From: CAMAXB01 sp041746615
Lineage (GTDB): Bacteria; Verrucomicrobiota; Verrucomicrobiia; Opitutales; Opitutaceae
DNA: 10,442 nucleotides
Assembly (NCBI GenBank): GCA_041746615.1
Contig: JBGTGS010000294.1
Span: 1-10,442 of the forward strand
Direction: 5' to 3'
A program made the translations under genes and the position numbers. Positions 1 through 5,963 of this stretch are shown here, one piece after another; position 1 is the stretch's first letter; each line of letters begins with the position of its first letter. The notes under the pieces were generated by a model that saw only the letters and a program-made list of their open reading frames with translations, was not told the origin of the DNA and did not search any database.

Positions 1-1731
1 GCCTTCGCCGGCCAGGGGGTTGTGGCGGAAACCCTCAACTTCTCCCAACTCGCCGGCTACCGCACCGGGGGGACCATCCACCTGGTGATAAACAACCAGA
101 TCGGCTTCACCACCCTCCCCAGCGAGGCGCGCTCGACCCGATATTGCACCGACGTGGCCAAGATGATCGAGGCACCCATCTTCCATGTAAACGGCGACGA
201 CGCCGAGTCGGTCTGCCACGTTGCCCTCCTCGCCCTCGAATTCAGGCTGAAGTTCCAGCGCGACATTGTCATCGACATGGTTTGCTACCGCAAACACGGC
301 CACAACGAGAGCGACGAGCCCGCCTTCACCCAGCCGCTGATGTACAAAAAAATCGCCGACCACCCCCCGGTTTCCGCGATCTATGCCGGCAAGCTCATTG
401 AAGACGGCATCATCACCCAGGAGGATTCCGATGCCATCAAGACCGAGTACACCTCCGCCATGGAGGCTGCGTTCGAAAAGGCCAAGGCCAAGGAAGCCCG
501 GCGCAAGGCCGCCGACCCCAATGCAAAGTTCAAGGGCTCAAACGCCGTCTTCCAGCCGGGCTACAGCCACGTCTCCATTCCCACGGCGGTGACCCCCGCA
601 TTGTTCGACCAGGTGGTGCGGGGACTCACCCACATCCCCCCCAACTTCAAGTTAAACCCCAAGATCCGGCGCTTGCTTGATCACCGCATCAAGTCGCACC
701 AGGGCGACGGCACCTTCGACTGGGGTTTCGCCGAAGCCCTCGCCTTCGGCACCTTGCTCTGCGATGGCACCCCTGTACGCCTCAGCGGTCAGGACTGCGA
801 ACGCGGCACCTTCAGCCACCGGCATGCGGTCCTCTACGATTACGAAACCCGCGAAAAATACGTGCCTCTGCTCAATCTCGACGAGAAGCAGGAACGCTTC
901 TGCGTGTACAATTCCCTCCTGTCTGAAGCCGCCGTCCTCGGCTTCGATTACGGCTACTCCCTCGACTACCCCCGCATGCTCTGCATCTGGGAGGCCCAGT
1001 TCGGGGACTTCTGCAACGGTGCCCAAGTGGTCATCGATCAGTTCATCGCCAGCTCCGAATCGAAATGGCAGCGGGTCAGTGGCATCGTCCTTCTGCTCCC
1101 CCACGGCTACGAGGGACAGGGACCCGAGCACTCCTCCGCCCGCCTGGAACGCTTCCTTCAGCTTTGCGCCGAAGACAACATCCAGGTCGTCAATCTCACC
1201 ACCCCGGCCAACTACTTTCACGTCCTCCGCCGGCAGATGAAGCGCGACTTCCGCAAGCCCCTCATCGTGATGTCACCGAAATCCCTGCTCAGGCACCAAA
1301 GCGCCGTGTCTCGAATCGCCGATTTCACCAACGGTTCATTCCAGGAGATCATCGACGACCCCAATCCACCCAAGGTGATTTCCCGACTGATCCTCTGCTC
1401 CGGCAAGGTGTACTACGACCTCGTCGAATACCGGGAGAAAAACAAGGTGACCGACACGGCCATCGTGCGCATCGAGCAGCTTTACCCGCTCCATCGCGAG
1501 CGCCTGGCGGAGATTGCCCGGGCCTGCGGTCCTCAAGCCCGGCTCGTCTGGTGCCAGGAGGAGTCGCAAAACAACGGGGCCTGGAGCTTCATCGCCCCGC
1601 AACTGGAGGCGATCTTCGAACGCAAGCCGGCCTACGCCGGCCGCGATGCGTCTGCCTCCCCCGCCGTCGGTTCCCTCGCCCTTCACAAAATCGAACTCTC
1701 CGCCTTCCTCAAGGACGCCTTTAGCATATGA
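1..1731 (+). CDS. sucA: 2-oxoglutarate dehydrogenase E1 component, C-terminal part (5' end outside window)
   Basis: E1 is the thiamine-diphosphate enzyme that decarboxylates 2-oxoglutarate and passes the succinyl group to the lipoyl arm of SucB in the cytoplasmic TCA-cycle complex. The frame is open from base 1, so the gene enters from the left; the GTG at 22 is internal. 576 residues are visible, matching roughly the last 60% of a ~930-residue SucA. Visible signatures: the Asn-Asn of the ThDP motif in INNQIGFTT (bases 91-117; the preceding Gly-Asp should lie just outside the window); the CYRKHGHNESDEPAFTQP block near 283-336; SGQDCERGTFSHRHAV near 784-831; the LCIWEAQFGDF block near 979-1011; HGYEGQGPEHSSAR near 1102-1143; and RIEQLYPLH near 1470-1496. 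This pattern separates it from pyruvate dehydrogenase E1. It ends at TGA 1729-1731, 131 bp before sucB, and the repeat in that spacer begins almost at the stop. Identification is firm; only the N-terminal third is unseen. Confidence 0.97.
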   Translation, partial: AFAGQGVVAETLNFSQLAGYRTGGTIHLVINNQIGFTTLPSEARSTRYCTDVAKMIEAPIFHVNGDDAESVCHVALLALEFRLKFQRDIVIDMVCYRKHGHNESDEPAFTQPLMYKKIADHPPVSAIYAGKLIEDGIITQEDSDAIKTEYTSAMEAAFEKAKAKEARRKAADPNAKFKGSNAVFQPGYSHVSIPTAVTPALFDQVVRGLTHIPPNFKLNPKIRRLLDHRIKSHQGDGTFDWGFAEALAFGTLLCDGTPVRLSGQDCERGTFSHRHAVLYDYETREKYVPLLNLDEKQERFCVYNSLLSEAAVLGFDYGYSLDYPRMLCIWEAQFGDFCNGAQVVIDQFIASSESKWQRVSGIVLLLPHGYEGQGPEHSSARLERFLQLCAEDNIQVVNLTTPANYFHVLRRQMKRDFRKPLIVMSPKSLLRHQSAVSRIADFTNGSFQEIIDDPNPPKVISRLILCSGKVYYDLVEYREKNKVTDTAIVRIEQLYPLHRERLAEIARACGPQARLVWCQEESQNNGAWSFIAPQLEAIFERKPAYAGRDASASPAVGSLALHKIELSAFLKDAFSI

Positions 1732-1734
1732 AGC

Positions 1735-1853
1735 AGCGGGTAGTGAGAAGCGCGTAGCGAGCATCCCACACGTCCAACCCCACCGACCTTCCATAACTTC
1801 CCAGCCCTACCCGCCGCCTTCTACTCACTACCCGCTACTCGCTGCTCACTACT
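1735..1853. repeat. Inverted pair of 7-bp tandem repeats in the sucA-sucB spacer
   Basis: The left arm, 1735-1762, reads as four consecutive heptads on the + strand: AGCGGGT, AGTGAGA, AGCGCGT, AGCGAGC. The right arm, 1823-1850, reads as four heptads on the - strand: AGTGAGC, AGCGAGT, AGCGGGT, AGTGAGT. The unit is close to AGYGRGT. The 13 bases 1735-1747 are the exact reverse complement of 1824-1836, and the match extends to 17 of 19 (1732-1750 against 1821-1839). The transcript could therefore fold into a long hairpin with a loop of about 70 nt between the sucA stop and the sucB start. No T-run follows, so a simple rho-independent terminator is unlikely. Function is unknown; a mobile or slippage-amplified repeat, or an mRNA-stability element, are possibilities. 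Confidence 0.8.
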
Positions 1854-1862
1854 TTCATTCCC

Positions 1863-3128
1863 ATGCCTTCCATCGACATCAAAATCCCGCCTCTGGGCGA
1901 ATCAATCACCTCGGGCGTACTCGCCAAATGGCACGTGGCCGATGGTGACACCGTCAAGAAGGACCAACCTCTCTTCGAACTCGAAACCGACAAGATCACC
2001 TCCGAAGGCACCGCCGAAGCCGCCGGGAAAATCAGTTTAAAGGTGGCCGCCGGAACCGAGGTGAAGATCGGGGACGTCGTCGCCACCCTCGATCCAGACG
2101 CCGGAGACAAGTCAGGCAGGTCATCGGATGAAAAAAAGCCGGCGGAGAAAGTCGAAAAGTCCGCGGATACCAAGGCGCAGGCCTCCTCTGACCAAGCCGG
2201 TGAAAAACCCGCTGGGAAAGGCGCGGCGGCCGCCACGCAATCCCCTGCCGTCCGACGAATCGCCGGGGAAACCGGCACTGATCCCGACAAGATCGAGGGC
2301 AGCGGCAAGGGCGGCCGTGTCACCAAGGGCGACATGATGGCTGCCGCGGATTCCGCCGAAAAACCAAAATCCCAGGAAGAGCCCCCCCAGACAGAATCCC
2401 CGTCAACATCCGCTTCGTCCTCACCCGCCGGCCGTCAGACCCGCCGCAAGATGACGCCACTTCGCAAACGCATCGCCGAACGCCTCGTTCAGGCCCAGCA
2501 CGAGGCTGCCATGCTCACCACTTTCAATGAGGTGGACATGTCCGCCGTCATGTCCCTGCGATCCAAGTATCAGGACGACTTCGTGAAGAAGCATGGCCTC
2601 AAGCTGGGGTTCATGTCATTTTTCACCAAGGCAGTGGTCCACGCCCTCCGCGAGGTTCCCACAGTTAACGCCCGCCTCGAGGGCGATGAGATCATCCTGA
2701 ACCATTACTTCGACATCGGGGTGGCTGTCTCCACCGAGAAAGGCCTCATGGTCCCGGTCATCCGCGACTGTGACCAGCTCGGCATGGCCGGCATTGAACA
2801 GGCCATCGGCGCCGTCGCCAAGAAGGCCCGCGATGGCAAAATCACCCTCTCCGATCTCGATGGCGGTGTCTTCACGATCACCAACGGGGGCATCTTCGGC
2901 TCCATGCTGTCCACCCCGATTCTCAACGCGCCCCAAAGCGCCATCCTCGGTCTCCACGCCATCAACGAACGTCCCATGGCCGTTGACGGCCAGGTCGTCA
3001 TCCGCCCGATGATGTATCTGGCCCTCAGCTACGACCACCGCCTCGTCGACGGCAAGGAGGCCGTCACCTTCCTCGTCAAGATAAAGCAGGTCATCGAAGA
3101 CCCTGCCCGTCTGCTGATCGGCGCCTGA
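1863..3128 (+). CDS. sucB: Dihydrolipoyllysine-residue succinyltransferase (2-oxoglutarate dehydrogenase E2)
   Basis: SucB forms the core of the 2-oxoglutarate dehydrogenase complex and transfers the succinyl group from its lipoyl arm to CoA. The 421 residues show the expected order. A single lipoyl domain (about 1-77) has the lipoylated lysine K44 in ELETDKITSE. A charged Ala/Lys/Glu/Ser linker follows. The E1/E3-binding domain is at about 126-159 (QSPAVRRIAGETGTDPDKI and GKGGRVTKGD). After a second Ser/Pro/Glu-rich linker comes the catalytic domain (about 195-421), with the active-site motif SYDHRLVDG (H392, D396). The stretch IFGSMLSTPILNAPQSAILG and the C-terminal EDPARLL favour succinyltransferase over acetyltransferase. 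ATG 1863 starts directly at the lipoyl domain; no clear Shine-Dalgarno precedes it. The stop codon lies in the loop of a perfect 15-bp hairpin. It sits between sucA and lpd, which supports the assignment. Confidence 0.97.
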   Translation: MPSIDIKIPPLGESITSGVLAKWHVADGDTVKKDQPLFELETDKITSEGTAEAAGKISLKVAAGTEVKIGDVVATLDPDAGDKSGRSSDEKKPAEKVEKSADTKAQASSDQAGEKPAGKGAAAATQSPAVRRIAGETGTDPDKIEGSGKGGRVTKGDMMAAADSAEKPKSQEEPPQTESPSTSASSSPAGRQTRRKMTPLRKRIAERLVQAQHEAAMLTTFNEVDMSAVMSLRSKYQDDFVKKHGLKLGFMSFFTKAVVHALREVPTVNARLEGDEIILNHYFDIGVAVSTEKGLMVPVIRDCDQLGMAGIEQAIGAVAKKARDGKITLSDLDGGVFTITNGGIFGSMLSTPILNAPQSAILGLHAINERPMAVDGQVVIRPMMYLALSYDHRLVDGKEAVTFLVKIKQVIEDPARLLIGA

Positions 3129-3143
3129 GCGCCGATCAGCAGA
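3110..3143 (+). other. Perfect 15-bp stem-loop with the sucB stop codon in its loop
   Basis: Bases 3110-3124 are exactly complementary, in inverted order, to 3129-3143. The loop is CTGA (3125-3128) and contains the sucB TGA. The left arm therefore encodes the last residues, LLIGA, and the right arm is an inverted copy lying just after the gene. The stem is GC-rich and should be very stable. It is followed by GCTTAAGTG, with no T-run, so it does not look like a canonical rho-independent terminator. It could act as an mRNA 3'-end or processing barrier that sets sucB against lpd expression, or be a quasi-palindrome made by template switching. Confidence 0.85.
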
Positions 3144-3153
3144 GCTTAAGTGA

Positions 3154-3220
3154 AAAGTTGAAGTTTAAGTTCCGCCAAGACGGCCACCACACTTCAACTT
3201 AAACCTCCAACTTCAACTTT
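3154..3220. repeat. Inverted GTTnAA short-unit repeats in the sucB-lpd spacer
   Basis: The left arm (3154-3171) contains GTTGAA GTTTAA GTT. The right arm (3196-3220), read on the minus strand, contains GTTGAA GTTGGAG GTTTAA GTT. Pairing is exact for 3154-3165 with 3209-3220 (12 bp) and for 3163-3171 with 3196-3204 (9 bp); these share bases and differ by one extra unit of 7 nt (3205-3211) in the right arm. This gives a hairpin of about 18 bp with a bulge and a loop of about 24 nt, ending 6 nt before the lpd start. The unit is 6-7 bp, unlike the stricter 7-bp period of the sucA-sucB spacer. No function can be read from it; a translational role at lpd is conceivable from its position. Confidence 0.7.
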
Positions 3221-3226
3221 CCAAAA

Positions 3227-4669
3227 ATGTCTTCCTCATCATCTTCCTCGCCCACGTACGACGTGGTCGTAATCGGCGCCGGCCCCGGCGGCTATGTCTG
3301 TGCCTTCCGGGCCGCCCAACTCGGCCTCAAGGTCGCACTCGTCGACAAGCGCCCCGCACTGGGAGGCACCTGCCTCAACGTCGGCTGCATCCCCAGCAAG
3401 GCCCTCCTCCACTCGTCGGAACATGTCGTCTTTGCCAGAAATCATGCCGCCAGTCACGGCATCAAGCTCGGCTCCGTCGAGGTGGACCTCGCCGCCCTCC
3501 TCAAGAAGAAGGATGACGTCGTGACCAAGCTCGTGGGCGGAGTCGCCCAGCTGGCCAAGGCCCGCAAGATCACCGTCCTCACCGGCTCCGCCGCCTTCAC
3601 CGGCAAGGACACCGTCGAGGTGAAGGGCGAAAAGGAGACGACCACCCTCAACGCAAAAAACTTCGTCATCGCCACCGGTTCGGCACCGGTCGAGCTTCCC
3701 TCCCTCAAATTTGACGGTGAAACCGTGGTCTCCAGCGACGAGGCCATCGCCTTCACCCAAGTTCCCAACAAACTGGTCGTGGTCGGCGGTGGCGCCATCG
3801 GTCTCGAACTTGGCTCCGTCTGGTCCCGACTTGGTGCCGAGGTCACGGTGGTTGAATTTTTGCCAAAGATCATCGCCACCTACGATGACGACATCGTCCG
3901 CAACTTCACCCGCTTGCTCCAGAAACAGGGCCTGAAGATTGAGGCAGGCGCCAAGGTCACCGGCTTGAAATCCCAAAAAGCAAAGTCCAAATCCCCCAAG
4001 GGGGGTGACGCGATCCTCATTGCCGAGCGCGAGGGCAAGGAGCTGGAATTTCCCGCCGACCGGATTCTCGTCGCCGTGGGCCGCCGGCCCTACACCGATG
4101 GACTCGGGCTCGACCAGGCCGGGGTTGAGCTCGACGACCACCAGCGCATCAAAGTCGACGATCACCTCAAGACCAACGTCCCGGGCATCTGGGCCGTGGG
4201 AGACGTCGTCGCCGGACCCATGCTCGCCCATAAGGCCGAGGAAGACGGCGTGGCCGTGGCCGAGTGGATCGCCGGCAAGGCCGGTCATGTGAACTGGAAC
4301 CTCATCCCGGCAATTGTCTACACCGATCCCGAGGTCGCTTCCGTCGGCCTAGGCGAGAACGCCGCCAAGGAAAAGGACATCGCCGTCAAAGTCGGCCGGT
4401 TCAACTTCGCCGCCAATGGCCGCGCCATTGCCGCTGATCATACCGACGGCTACGTCAAAATCATCGCTGATGCCAAAACCGACCGGATCCTCGGTGCCCA
4501 GATCCTCGGGCATGGTGCCGGCGAACTCATCAGTGAAGTGGTCACTCACATGGAGTACGGCGGCAGCGCCGAGGACCTCGGCCGCACCATTCATGCCCAT
4601 CCGACCATGAGCGAGGCCGTCAAGGAGGCGGGACTCGCCGTCAGCAAGAGCGCCATCCACGCCATCTGA
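3227..4669 (+). CDS. lpd: Dihydrolipoyl dehydrogenase (E3)
   Basis: E3 is a homodimeric FAD enzyme that reoxidises the dihydrolipoyl arm of E2 and reduces NAD+. The 480 residues show the FAD-binding GAGPGG (17-22), the redox-active disulfide in GGTCLNVGCIPSK (C49, C54), the NAD-binding VVVGGGAIGLELG near 185-197, the second FAD contact in WAVGDVVAGPMLAHKAEEDG near 325-344, and the dimer-interface HAHPTMSEA with catalytic H458 and E463. The length matches the family. Two oddities: the N-terminus is Met plus seven serines before the first beta-strand, and residues 248-259 (Lys/Ser-rich, KSQKAKSKSPKG) are encoded by a 7-bp repeat lying in a surface-loop position of the NAD domain. ATG 3227 has no clear Shine-Dalgarno, like sucB. 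It is third in the sucA-sucB-lpd cluster and convergent with oxyR, 18 bp away. Confidence 0.97.
   Translation: MSSSSSSSPTYDVVVIGAGPGGYVCAFRAAQLGLKVALVDKRPALGGTCLNVGCIPSKALLHSSEHVVFARNHAASHGIKLGSVEVDLAALLKKKDDVVTKLVGGVAQLAKARKITVLTGSAAFTGKDTVEVKGEKETTTLNAKNFVIATGSAPVELPSLKFDGETVVSSDEAIAFTQVPNKLVVVGGGAIGLELGSVWSRLGAEVTVVEFLPKIIATYDDDIVRNFTRLLQKQGLKIEAGAKVTGLKSQKAKSKSPKGGDAILIAEREGKELEFPADRILVAVGRRPYTDGLGLDQAGVELDDHQRIKVDDHLKTNVPGIWAVGDVVAGPMLAHKAEEDGVAVAEWIAGKAGHVNWNLIPAIVYTDPEVASVGLGENAAKEKDIAVKVGRFNFAANGRAIAADHTDGYVKIIADAKTDRILGAQILGHGAGELISEVVTHMEYGGSAEDLGRTIHAHPTMSEAVKEAGLAVSKSAIHAI
3968..3997 (+). repeat. 7-bp tandem repeat inside the lpd coding sequence
   Basis: Four heptads run in register: AAATCCC (3968-3974), AAAAAGC (3975-3981), AAAGTCC (3982-3988), AAATCCC (3989-3995). 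The first and last are identical and 21 bp apart. A C5-AA-G6 tract (3993-4005) follows. The element is read through in lpd as codons 248-257 (Lys/Ser/Gln/Pro) and does not break the frame. Its A/C-rich composition and Lys/Ser output differ from the flanking coding sequence, suggesting expansion or insertion; 21 bp (three units) is the smallest frame-preserving number of heptads. Confidence 0.65.
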
Positions 4670-4687
4670 ACACCCCGCGCTGGATCG

Positions 4688-5569
4688 TCACTTGGCCGGA
4701 CCGGACGCGCGCAAATATTCCATCAGCGCCGCCGCCGCGCGATTGAGGGGTTGGGCCTGCCTGCGGATGATGCCGATGGACCGGCTCATGCCTGCGAGTC
4801 TTCGATAGCGCACGCCTGCCCTCGCCTCAGCCTGACGCGCCATCTCCGGCACGATGGACAGCCCCCAGCCCGCCGCGACAAAAGACATCACCGTCTCGAT
4901 CTGCGCGCTGCGGAAACTCACCCGGGGTGAGAATCCACTCAAGTGGCAGAATTGCAGGGCCTGACCCGCCAGGCAGTGCCCCTCCTTCATGAGAATGAAG
5001 GCCTCCGGCTCCAGGTCCGGAAGCCTCAGCTTCCGCCGTCCCGCCAAGGGATGCTTGGCCGGCAGCGCCACCAGTAGGTCTTCCAGGAAAAATTCCTCAG
5101 AGGTCAAACCACGCTTCTCCACCGGCAGGCTCACCAAGGCCAGATCGATCTCCTTGGATGTCACCGCCTGGGCCAGCTGTGCCGTCGTGTCCTCATGCAC
5201 CACAACCTCGATTCCCGGATGTTGCTTCGCAAAGGCCCGCAGCCGCACCGGCAGGATATAGGGGGCTATCGTCGGCAGGGCTCCCAGCACCACCCGCCCA
5301 CGCAACAAGCCACGCACCTCACGCATCTTCTCGCGCGCCTGCTCGACCTCTTCCATCACCTTCTCGGCATGGATGCGAAACAGCTCGCCTGCCGGCGTCA
5401 GGTGCACATCCCGTTTGGTGCGCTCGAACAAACGCTCCTCCAACTCATCCTCCAGCTTCATGATTTGCTGGCTGAGCGAAGGCTGGGCCACATTGCAGGA
5501 TTCCGCCGCCCGGCTGAAATTGCGGGCGCGGGCCACAGCCAGAAAATATCGCAGTTGATGCAGCTCCAT
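4688..5569 (-). CDS. oxyR: LysR-family peroxide-response regulator OxyR
   Basis: This is a 293-residue cytoplasmic LysR-type transcription factor. An N-terminal winged helix-turn-helix (about 1-60; FSRAAESCNVAQPSLSQQI, FERTKRDVHLTPAG) is followed by a linker helix and a two-lobed sensor domain. The OxyR assignment rests on the segment EGHCLAGQALQFC, whose cysteines are C199 and C208, the same positions and 9-residue spacing as the redox pair of E. coli OxyR, in the equivalent GHC-L--QA--FC context. C25 in the HTH also matches. Such proteins sense H2O2 by forming the C199-C208 disulfide and then activate catalase, peroxiredoxin and iron-control genes; none of these targets lies in the window. 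ATG 5567-5569 is preceded by AGGA (5577-5580) at a 7-nt spacing, the clearest ribosome-binding site in the window. It is convergent with lpd, so not part of the suc transcript. Palindromes upstream suggest self-regulation. Confidence 0.87.
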   Translation of the reverse strand: MELHQLRYFLAVARARNFSRAAESCNVAQPSLSQQIMKLEDELEERLFERTKRDVHLTPAGELFRIHAEKVMEEVEQAREKMREVRGLLRGRVVLGALPTIAPYILPVRLRAFAKQHPGIEVVVHEDTTAQLAQAVTSKEIDLALVSLPVEKRGLTSEEFFLEDLLVALPAKHPLAGRRKLRLPDLEPEAFILMKEGHCLAGQALQFCHLSGFSPRVSFRSAQIETVMSFVAAGWGLSIVPEMARQAEARAGVRYRRLAGMSRSIGIIRRQAQPLNRAAAALMEYLRASGPAK

Positions 5570-5614
5570 AGTTAATTCCTATGTTAATGAAGCAGGCTGA
5601 TATTCTCAACCTAT
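5568..5614 (-). promoter_or_regulatory. Candidate OxyR autoregulatory sites and promoter
   Basis: Two 15-bp blocks resemble the OxyR half-operator ATAG-N7-CTAT: 5568-5582 matches all eight outer bases, and 5600-5614 matches seven of eight (ATAT...CTAT). Their centres are 32 bp apart, about three helical turns, placing them on one face of the DNA. A possible sigma70-type promoter reading toward oxyR is TTGAGA (5609-5604) - 17 bp - TAACAT (5586-5581), which would be covered by both blocks. Caution: that -10 would place the start of transcription downstream of the AGGA ribosome-binding site, so either the promoter call is wrong or the message is nearly leaderless. The palindromes are seen; operator function is inference. 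Confidence 0.35.
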
Positions 5615-5639
5615 TCAAAGCAGAAATCAGAACTGCATG

Positions 5640-5823
5640 CGCCATGGGTGGAACCGGTAGTCATGGGTGGCAGAGGGAGGGCGTTCATGAGAATAAGTTC
5701 ACGGGAACCACATTGATTCATCCAGCCGAGGCGGAAACGGTCTTGGCCCCGAGCAGTTATGCCTCGCGCGGATGCTCGGCGGGGTTGAGTAAACCGCCCA
5801 CGCTTGGGTTTTTGCAGGTCAGA
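5640..5823. other. Unassigned structured intergenic stretch between oxyR and the REP doublet
   Basis: No convincing gene lies here. A short frame on the + strand (5581-5829) has no family resemblance, no ribosome-binding site and starts inside the oxyR control region, so it is not called. What can be seen: ATGGGTGG twice, 19 bp apart (within 5642-5651 and 5661-5670), and again inside the REP loop at 5893-5902; a 7-bp perfect stem CCGAGCA/TGCTCGG (5749-5755 with 5773-5779), extendable by two GC pairs past a one-base bulge; and a short CCCA/TGGG hairpin followed by five T (5797-5814). This could be a decayed or non-autonomous repeat element, a small RNA, or simply long leader DNA of oxyR. Confidence 0.35.
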
Positions 5824-5937
5824 TCGTAGGAGCGCCTTTACGCCGCGATGTATCAGTCGGATTAGACTGATCCGACGGATCGGACCAAAGCATCATGGGT
5901 GGACGGTATTCATCGCGGCGTAAAGCCGCTCCTACGA
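5824..5937. repeat. REP doublet (REPIN-like) with two inverted 27-bp arms
   Basis: Arm 1 (5824-5850) and the reverse complement of arm 2 (5911-5937) agree at 26 of 27 positions; the only difference is at 5835. Each arm begins TCGTAGGAGCG and contains a small imperfect palindrome, intact as GCGGC-TTTAC-GCCGC in arm 2 (minus-strand sense) and damaged by the single substitution in arm 1. A GTAG tetranucleotide before a short GC palindrome is typical of REP elements mobilised by RAYT (REP-associated tyrosine) transposases; an inverted pair makes a REPIN. The 60-bp centre holds a further stem GTCGGAT/ATCCGAC (5856-5862 with 5870-5876) and an overlapping GATCCG-A-CGGATC palindrome (5869-5881). It lies 26 bp beyond the aminotransferase stop, the usual location after a gene, where it may also protect or end that transcript. 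No transposase is present here. Confidence 0.82.
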
Positions 5938-5963
5938 AAACCACCCACGAACAAGACCGCCGG

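Noticed and set aside
3239..4288. Long open frame (about 349 codons) on the minus strand opposite lpd
   Set aside because: It lies wholly antisense to a clear lpd. Its Gly/Asp/Val-rich, low-information translation is what GC-rich codon bias produces opposite a real gene, and no family motif is present.
5581..5829. 82-codon plus-strand frame divergent from oxyR
   Set aside because: It starts inside the candidate oxyR control region, has no ribosome-binding site and no family resemblance, and runs into the REP arm. It is more likely non-coding DNA.
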